64,000 nucleotides of DNA from Gordonia humi (GTDB lineage: Bacteria > Actinomycetota > Actinomycetes > Mycobacteriales > Mycobacteriaceae): positions 4,154,001 to 4,218,000 of the forward strand of contig NZ_JACIFP010000001.1 of NCBI RefSeq assembly GCF_014197435.1. Direction: 5' to 3'. The position numbers and the translations under genes were made by a program. Below, in pieces: positions 58,895 to 64,000 of this stretch. The notes beneath the pieces are model-generated. The model saw only the letters and a program-made list of their open reading frames with translations, had not been told where the DNA came from and did no database searches. Each line of letters starts with the position of its first letter. Position 1 is the stretch's first letter.

Positions 58895-59442
58895 CACATC
58901 GGAACGGGTGTCTGCCCGAGCGGGTACCAGCCGGGCAGCAGTTCCGTCGCGTTCAACACCCGGTCGATGCGGCCTCGCAGACCAGGCGTCATGACACCGT
59001 CGGTGAGCATCTCGGTGAACAGTGCGGTCACGTTTCCGTAATCGAAGAAGTCCCGTTGCCAACCCCACTGGAAGTTCCCGGCGTACTTGAACCAGCTGCC
59101 TTGGATGCCGTTGAGCGCGTAGTGCGATCCGTCCGCGCGTGTGGCCTCGTTGACCTGCTTCCAGAGACCGATCATGTCGCCGCTCTCGGCGTCGACGACC
59201 CAGGTCTGGTAGGGGTACGTCCACCCGTCCAGCCCGTCCATCTCGAGTCCGATGGCGATGTCGCGGATCTCGTCGCGTCCCACGGCCATGAAGTCGTGTT
59301 CGGCACCGTAGTTCCAACCGTAGGTCGCGTCCTCGGTGTAGAACTCGGCCAACGGACGCCAGTCCCCGGCCTTCTCCACGTCGACGTTGGCCTGCAGCCA
59401 CCGCTTCTTCATCTCTTCGAGTTCCGCCGAATCGAATGCCAT
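58891..59442 (-). CDS. SnoaL-like / nuclear transport factor 2 fold protein
   Basis: A 183-residue protein of the NTF2-like cone fold. The N-terminal helix LEEMKKRWLQANVDVEKAGDW is followed by LAEFYTEDATYGWNYG, the typical first strand region, and GRDEIRDIAIGLEM. Such proteins bind or isomerise small hydrophobic molecules (steroid isomerases, polyketide cyclases, dehydratases). ATG 59442 has AAGGAAAG upstream. It is co-translated with the SDR. The C-terminal part (from about residue 140) has no counterpart I know. Confidence 0.83.
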   Translation of the reverse strand: MAFDSAELEEMKKRWLQANVDVEKAGDWRPLAEFYTEDATYGWNYGAEHDFMAVGRDEIRDIAIGLEMDGLDGWTYPYQTWVVDAESGDMIGLWKQVNEATRADGSHYALNGIQGSWFKYAGNFQWGWQRDFFDYGNVTALFTEMLTDGVMTPGLRGRIDRVLNATELLPGWYPLGQTPVPMW

Positions 59443-59538
59443 GTCGCAACCGACTTTCCTTGAGCACTGGACATTGACAGCGACGCTACATTAGGTTCAA
59501 ACGCAAGTCCAGACAGTTGTCCAGAACGGGAGTCAGAC
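59443..59538. promoter_or_regulatory. Divergent promoter region with TCCAGA repeats
   Basis: The 96-base gap between the two operons of the dehydrogenase cluster. TCCAGA occurs at 59508-59513 and 59520-59525, 12 bases apart, within GTCCAG-type half-sites; the inverse, CTGGAC, lies at 59467-59472. Shared control of both operons by one regulator is likely, but none is encoded next to it in the window. Confidence 0.45.
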
Positions 59539-61005
59539 ATGGGATTGAAGCCGGAGGGCAGTTCCGAGCTGCTGATCGGAGGAAAGCTCGTTCCGGGATC
59601 GGGCGGAACCTTCGACATCGTCAACCCGGCGACCGAGGAGATAGTCGGCCAGGCCGCCGATGCCACCGTCGCCGATATGGACGACGCGATCGCCGCCGCT
59701 CGGACGGCTTTCGACACGACGTCGTGGTCGCGCGACCACGCCTTCCGCGCGACGTGTCTGCGTCAGTTGCGCGACGCTCTGCAGGGCCATATCGAGGAGT
59801 TGCGCGAGGTCACGATCGCCGAAGTCGGCGCACCCGTGTTCCTGACGTCGGGCCCCCAGCTGGAGGGCCCGATCGCCGATCTCGGCTATTTCGCCGACCT
59901 CGCCGAGAGCTACGAGTGGGAGACCGACCTCGGTGAGGCGAAACCCATGGGAATCAAGAACTCTCGTCGTCTGCAGCGGGAGGCCGCCGGTGTCGTCGGC
60001 GCGATCACGCCGTGGAACTTCCCGCACCAGATCAACTTCGCCAAGATCGGTCCCGCACTGGCGGCGGGCTGCACCGTGGTCCTCAAACCGGCACCGGACA
60101 CCCCGTGGTGCGCGGCCCTGGTCGGCAAGGTCGCGGCCGAGGAGACCGACATCCCCGACGGCGTGCTCAACGTCGTCACGTCGAGCGACCATCAGGTCGG
60201 CGCCGCTCTGTCGTCTGACCCGCGGGTGGACGTCGTCTCGTTCACCGGCTCCACCGCCACCGGCAGGAAGGTGATGGCGGCGGCCGCCGAGTCGCTCAAA
60301 CGATGCTTCCTCGAACTCGGCGGCAAGTCGGCGTTCATCGTCCTCGACGACGCCGACCTCGCGTCCGCGTGCTCGATGGCCGCGTTTGGCGTGGTGACGC
60401 ACGCCGGACAGGGCTGTGCGATGACCACTCGCCTCGTCGTGCCGCGCGAGAAGTACGACGAGGCCATCGCCCTGACCCGCGATTCGATGGCCGGTCTGCA
60501 GCCGGGCGATCCCGCGAACAAGGGAACCGTCTGCGGGCCGGTGATCTCGGCCGTGCAGCGCGACCGCGTGCTGGGTTACATCGAGCTCGCCAAGACCGAG
60601 GGCGGCGTCATCGAGACCGGCGGCGGCCGCCCAGCGGGCCGCGACAAGGGCTTCTTCGTCGAGCCGACCCTCATCTCCGGCGTCGACAACTCGTCGCGCG
60701 TAGCGCAGGAGGAGATCTTCGGTCCGGTCCTGGTGATTCTCCCCCACGACGGCGACGACGACGCGATCGCCATCGCCAACGACTCGATATACGGACTGTC
60801 CGGTGCGGTCTGGGGTACCGACCCCGACCGCATCCGGAAGGTCGTCGACGGAGTCCGCACCGGAACCATGGCCGTCAACGGCGGCATCTGGTACGCGGCG
60901 GACGTCCCCTTCGGCGGCTACAAGCAGTCCGGCATCGGCCGCGAGATGGGCGTCGCCGGCTTCGAGGAGTACCTGGAGACCAAGGCCGTCGCGACGCCTG
61001 CGTGA
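59539..61005 (+). CDS. Aldehyde dehydrogenase
   Basis: A 488-residue NAD(P)-dependent aldehyde dehydrogenase of the broad ALDH family. Motifs in order: TPWNFPHQINFAKIG, SFTGSTATGRKV, catalytic base in LELGGKS, nucleophile Cys in GQGCAMTTR, QEEIFGPVL, and PFGGYKQSGIGREMG. It heads the plus-strand operon of the dehydrogenase cluster. ATG 59539 has a modest GGGAG upstream. It would oxidise the aldehyde formed by one of the adjacent alcohol dehydrogenases. The aldehyde is unknown. Confidence 0.93.
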   Translation: MGLKPEGSSELLIGGKLVPGSGGTFDIVNPATEEIVGQAADATVADMDDAIAAARTAFDTTSWSRDHAFRATCLRQLRDALQGHIEELREVTIAEVGAPVFLTSGPQLEGPIADLGYFADLAESYEWETDLGEAKPMGIKNSRRLQREAAGVVGAITPWNFPHQINFAKIGPALAAGCTVVLKPAPDTPWCAALVGKVAAEETDIPDGVLNVVTSSDHQVGAALSSDPRVDVVSFTGSTATGRKVMAAAAESLKRCFLELGGKSAFIVLDDADLASACSMAAFGVVTHAGQGCAMTTRLVVPREKYDEAIALTRDSMAGLQPGDPANKGTVCGPVISAVQRDRVLGYIELAKTEGGVIETGGGRPAGRDKGFFVEPTLISGVDNSSRVAQEEIFGPVLVILPHDGDDDAIAIANDSIYGLSGAVWGTDPDRIRKVVDGVRTGTMAVNGGIWYAADVPFGGYKQSGIGREMGVAGFEEYLETKAVATPA

Positions 61006-61084
61006 GACCGGTCGAGACGACGCCGGACCGACGGGCACAGTCCGATCAACAGACGAAGCCACTATCACTAGAAGGCAGAACACC

Positions 61085-61822
61085 ATGAGCAACAACCGTT
61101 TCGAAGGCAAGACGGCGATCGTGACCGGCGCGGCAGGCGGCATCGGCGAGGTGTACGCCCGCCGCCTCGCGGCCGAGGGCGCGAACGTCGTCGTCGCCGA
61201 TCTCAACGACGAGGCCGGCCAGAAGGTGGCCGCCGACATCGGCGGAACATACGTCCACACAGACGTCGCCGATCCCGATTCGGCGCAGGCCCTGGCCGAT
61301 GCGACCATCGCGAAGTACGGCCAGATCGACTATCTGGTCAACAACGCCGCGATCTACGGCACCATGAAGCTCGACTTCCTGATCACCGTCCCGTGGGACT
61401 ACTACAAGAAGTTCATGAGCGTGAACTTCGACGGCGCACTGAATGTGACTCGCGCCGTCTACGGAAAGATGAAGCCCGGCAGCGCGATCGTCAACCAGTC
61501 CTCCACCGCCGCCTGGCTCTACAGCGGCTTCTACGGCGTCGCGAAGGCCGGGGTCAACAGCCTCACCCAGCAGTTGGCCGTCGAACTCGGCGGATCGGGC
61601 ATCCGCATCAACGCGATCGCACCGGGACCGACCGACACCGAGGCCACTAGAACCGCCACGCCTGGCGACATGGTGGCCGACATGGTCGACAAGTTGCCGC
61701 TCAAGCGGATGGGCACCCCCGACGACATGGCCGCGATGCTCGCATTCCTCCTCTCCGACGAGGCCTCGTGGATCACCGGGCAGATCTTCAACGTCGACGG
61801 CGGCCAGGTGTTCCGTTCATGA
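61085..61822 (+). CDS. Short-chain dehydrogenase/reductase
   Basis: A 245-residue classical SDR. TGAAGGIGE, NNAA, catalytic Ser in NQSSTAAW, YGVAK and the C-terminal SWITGQIFNVDGGQ are all typical. ATG 61085 has AGAAGG upstream. It lies 79 bases after the ALDH gene and its stop overlaps the next ATG. It probably handles an alcohol or keto group of the same substrate as the ALDH. Confidence 0.92.
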   Translation: MSNNRFEGKTAIVTGAAGGIGEVYARRLAAEGANVVVADLNDEAGQKVAADIGGTYVHTDVADPDSAQALADATIAKYGQIDYLVNNAAIYGTMKLDFLITVPWDYYKKFMSVNFDGALNVTRAVYGKMKPGSAIVNQSSTAAWLYSGFYGVAKAGVNSLTQQLAVELGGSGIRINAIAPGPTDTEATRTATPGDMVADMVDKLPLKRMGTPDDMAAMLAFLLSDEASWITGQIFNVDGGQVFRS

Positions 61823-62694
61823 GCACGCTCGTCGACGATCCCCCTCGCTCCGCTCGACCCGTCGGATTCATCGGCCTGGGCAACATGGGTGCCCCGATCG
61901 CCGAGAAGCTGGCGGCGTGGCCGGGTGGACTCGTCGTCACCGACATCCGCCCGGACGCGACCGTCGACGGCGCGACCCGCGTCGACTCACCCGCCGAGGT
62001 CGCGACGACGGCGACGATCATCGGGGTCACAGTGCTCGACGACGCGCAGGTGAACGAGGTCGTCGCCGGTCAGGGCGGGATTCTGGAGACCGCGCAGCCG
62101 GGAACCGTCGTCGTCATCCACTCGACGATCGGCCCGCGGACGGCGATCGACCTGGCCGAACTGTGCGCCGAGAAGAACGTGGCCGTCCTCGACGCACCGG
62201 TCTCCGGCGGTGCACAGGCGGCGAAGGAAGGTCGCCTCGCCGTGATGGTCGGCGGCGAGCGCGACGCCTACCAGCGCATCAAGGAGCCGTACGCGCTGGT
62301 CTCCGACATGCTGATGCACGCGGGTCCGATCGGCTCGGGCACCGAGATGAAGCTGGCGCGGAACCTCCTCCACTTCGTCTCGTTCACCGCGACGACCGAG
62401 GCCGCGCGCCTGGCCGAGGCGGCGGGCATCGACCTCGTCAAGCTCGGCAAGGTGGTCCGCCACACCGATGCGATCACCGGCGGCGCCGGAGCCATCATGC
62501 TCCGCGACACGACGGCGCCGATCGATCCCGACGACTTCTGGTACGACGTCTTCACCCATGTGCGCGGCCTCGGCGAGAAGGATCTGAGGCTCGCACTGGA
62601 CCTCGGCGCACAGCTCGACGTCGACCTGCCGCTCACCGCGCTCGCCCTGGAACGATTCGCCGACGGACTCGGCGTAGGAGAGGATCGATCATGA
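61819..62694 (+). CDS. NAD-dependent beta-hydroxyacid dehydrogenase family (HIBADH-like)
   Basis: A 291-residue dehydrogenase of the 3-hydroxyisobutyrate/6-phosphogluconate superfamily. GLGNMGAPIA cofactor loop, DAPVSGGAQAA substrate loop, catalytic Lys in TEMKLARN. It differs from mmsB at 25209 in the third block (NLLHFVSFTATTEA), so another hydroxyacid is likely. Starts and ends in ATGA overlaps within the operon. Confidence 0.9.
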   Translation: MSTLVDDPPRSARPVGFIGLGNMGAPIAEKLAAWPGGLVVTDIRPDATVDGATRVDSPAEVATTATIIGVTVLDDAQVNEVVAGQGGILETAQPGTVVVIHSTIGPRTAIDLAELCAEKNVAVLDAPVSGGAQAAKEGRLAVMVGGERDAYQRIKEPYALVSDMLMHAGPIGSGTEMKLARNLLHFVSFTATTEAARLAEAAGIDLVKLGKVVRHTDAITGGAGAIMLRDTTAPIDPDDFWYDVFTHVRGLGEKDLRLALDLGAQLDVDLPLTALALERFADGLGVGEDRS

Positions 62695-63092
62695 CCACCC
62701 CGGAAACCTCCCCGCAGGAGACCTCTCCGCAGCGGCAGAAGGGCCTGGACATGATGTCCCGGGTCTACGGCTGGGACATGCAGGACGGTCCGGGCGACTT
62801 CTTCGCGCACACCGCCGACCAGCTGTTCGGCGAGGTGTGGACGCGCGAGAAGCTCAGCCTGCGGGATCGTCGCCTGCTGCTGCTCGGCGCGCTGGCCGCG
62901 ACCGGGCAGGTCGACGTCGCCGAGATCCAGGCGGGCGCGGCCCTCGGCAACGGCGAACTCGACGGCGACGACCTCCTCGAGATCGCCTTGTTCCTCTGCT
63001 ACTACATCGGCTGGCCGCAGGGCACCAAGCTCAACATGATGTTCGGCGAGGTGATCAAGAAGCACGAGAAGGCGCAGCGGAACAGCGGATAG
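62691..63092 (+). CDS. Carboxymuconolactone decarboxylase family protein
   Basis: A 133-residue member of the CMD family (AhpD fold). SLRDRRLLLLGALAATGQVD and LEIALFLCYYIGWPQG are the family blocks. The CxxC pair of AhpD-type peroxidases is not present, which argues against a redox role and favours a decarboxylase-like or lyase-like role. ATG 62691 overlaps the preceding stop. It is the last gene of the operon. Confidence 0.87.
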   Translation: MTTPETSPQETSPQRQKGLDMMSRVYGWDMQDGPGDFFAHTADQLFGEVWTREKLSLRDRRLLLLGALAATGQVDVAEIQAGAALGNGELDGDDLLEIALFLCYYIGWPQGTKLNMMFGEVIKKHEKAQRNSG

Positions 63093-63101
63093 GATCAGCG
63101 A

Positions 63102-63788
63102 ATGACAACACGTTCTACTCTCGCCGACTCGCCCACCGACACCCAGCTCCGTGCCGCGGAAGAGGCGCCCGGCTTCATGGTGCACGACGAGGCGATGGCG
63201 CTCTACCGCACCGCGCAGGAGTACCTGTCGGCCGACGACGCGGTGGGACTCGGTGTCGAGATCGGCACCTACTGCGGCAAGTCCACGGTGTTCCTCGGCG
63301 CCGCGGCACAGCCGTTGGACGCGATCGTGACCACGGTGGACCACCATCGCGGTTCCGAGGAGCATCAGCCGGGTTGGGAGTACCACGACGAGTCCCTGGT
63401 CGATCCGCACGCGGGCACCCTGGACACGTCCGCACGATTCCGCCGCACCATCTGGGACGCCGGGTTGGAGGGCACCGTCGTCGGTGTGCTCGCACCGTCG
63501 ACGGTGGCAGCACGTCTGTGGGGTCGCCCGGTCGACTTCGTGTTCATCGACGGCGGTCACAGCAGCGAGGCTGCGCAGAACGATCTGGCCGGGTGGGCCC
63601 CGTGGGTGCGCATCGGCGGCGCTCTGCTGATCCACGACGTGTTCCCCGACCCGGCCGACGGCGGTCGACCGCCGTTCGAGATCTATGAGAAGGCTTTGGG
63701 CACAGGACAGTTCGTCGAAGCAGACGCGCAAGGCTCGCTGCGCGTGCTGCGGCGAGAGACCGGCGACCCGGGAGCGCCGCTGTTCTGA
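63102..63788 (+). CDS. Class I SAM-dependent methyltransferase
   Basis: A 228-residue methyltransferase-like protein. The SAM loop is GVEIGTYCGKSTVFLG, followed by TTVDHHRGSEEH (acidic end of strand 2), then DFVFIDGGHSSEAAQNDL, typical of the Methyltransf_24 group related to cephalosporin hydroxylase-like proteins. ATG 63102 follows the CMD stop by nine bases, so it may belong to the same operon, although its codon start has only weak signals. Substrate unknown. Confidence 0.82.
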   Translation: MTTRSTLADSPTDTQLRAAEEAPGFMVHDEAMALYRTAQEYLSADDAVGLGVEIGTYCGKSTVFLGAAAQPLDAIVTTVDHHRGSEEHQPGWEYHDESLVDPHAGTLDTSARFRRTIWDAGLEGTVVGVLAPSTVAARLWGRPVDFVFIDGGHSSEAAQNDLAGWAPWVRIGGALLIHDVFPDPADGGRPPFEIYEKALGTGQFVEADAQGSLRVLRRETGDPGAPLF

Positions 63789-63865
63789 CCGTCCCATCGG
63801 TCGAGCGAGGGTGGCCTCTGTCCACCGGTCGGTCGGCAGCACCCACACCACCCCACGGAGACGCC

Positions 63866-64000
63866 ATGAGAGTCCTGATCACCGGTGGGACCGGCTTCGT
63901 CGGCGGGTGGATCGCGAAGACCGTCGCCGCACACGGCCACGACGTGCGACTGCTCGCGCGCAGTCGCGCGAAGGTCGACGTGGCGATCGAGTTCCTGGGC
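63866..64000 (+). CDS. NAD-dependent epimerase/dehydratase, 5' part only
   Basis: The first 45 codons of an extended SDR. MRVLITGGTGFVGGWIAKTV contains the Rossmann GGTGFVG motif. ATG 63866 has GGAG seven bases ahead. The gene continues beyond the right edge; substrate cannot be told. Confidence 0.85.
   Translation, partial: MRVLITGGTGFVGGWIAKTVAAHGHDVRLLARSRAKVDVAIEFLG

Overview
The window is chromosomal DNA of a high-GC, mycolic-acid-type actinobacterium (order Mycobacteriales). Gordonia or a close relative fits best. The evidence is the gene run typA-lpqW-mshB-membrane protein-fbiC (mycothiol, LpqW and coenzyme F420 genes known together in mycobacteria), a WS/DGAT-like acyltransferase, a mycofactocin-type SDR, an Rv3406-like alkylsulfatase, a VirS/MymA-like regulator and monooxygenase pair, a 13E12-type DUF222-HNH gene, and GTG/TTG starts with GTGA/ATGA overlaps. 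I saw no rRNA, tRNA, CRISPR array, phage or insertion sequence. No stretch longer than 300 bases lacks a gene; the longest gap is 12778-13026.

Layout. 1-7303 (minus): fbiC (cut by the left edge), a small membrane protein, mshB, lpqW and typA, mostly overlapping. 7390-7594 (plus): a small Cys-rich basic protein behind a candidate iron box. 7603-11675 (minus): thiB-thiP-thiQ-mutT, thiamine import plus a Nudix hydrolase. 11911-15916: four secreted-protein genes, two of them clear paralogues and one a lipase-fold protein that has lost its catalytic serine. 16036-17770: an HhH-GPD DNA repair protein and a protein with 22 uninterrupted decapeptide repeats. 17881-26593: an SDR, an aldehyde dehydrogenase, a WS/DGAT-like protein, a thiolase-crotonase fusion, and a valine-type operon (acyl-CoA dehydrogenase, mmsB, MarR) behind a perfect palindrome. 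26732-31155: csbD-like gene, a guanidinium exporter under a guanidine-III riboswitch, a two-component system and an enoyl-CoA hydratase.

31199-39963 is a sulfur scavenging island: an alkylsulfatase dioxygenase, an arylsulfatase, and a divergent four-gene Dpp-type ABC importer. 40025-44142 holds a Bcp peroxiredoxin, a second two-component system and an ABC-2 exporter. 44229-50941: FAD monooxygenase, AraC regulator, amino acid permease, a condensation-GNAT fusion and a divergent hydrolase. 51125-54168: DUF222-HNH gene, DUF2461 gene and an RCC1-repeat gene broken by one TGG-to-TGA change. 54169-56188: a cytochrome P450 and a TetR gene with two perfect 16-bp palindromes between them. 56271-57823: a P-loop kinase-like protein, a HIT-family protein and a secreted protein. 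58010-63092: a divergent dehydrogenase cluster (SDR and SnoaL-like on one side; ALDH, SDR, HIBADH-like and CMD on the other). The right edge has a methyltransferase and the start of an epimerase gene.

The strongest regulatory call is the guanidine-III riboswitch at 27361-27401. The least explained coding features are the decapeptide-repeat protein (16634-17770), the secreted paralogue family with its lipase pseudoenzyme, and the small Cys-rich protein at 7418. All calls come from reading the sequence; no database search was run.
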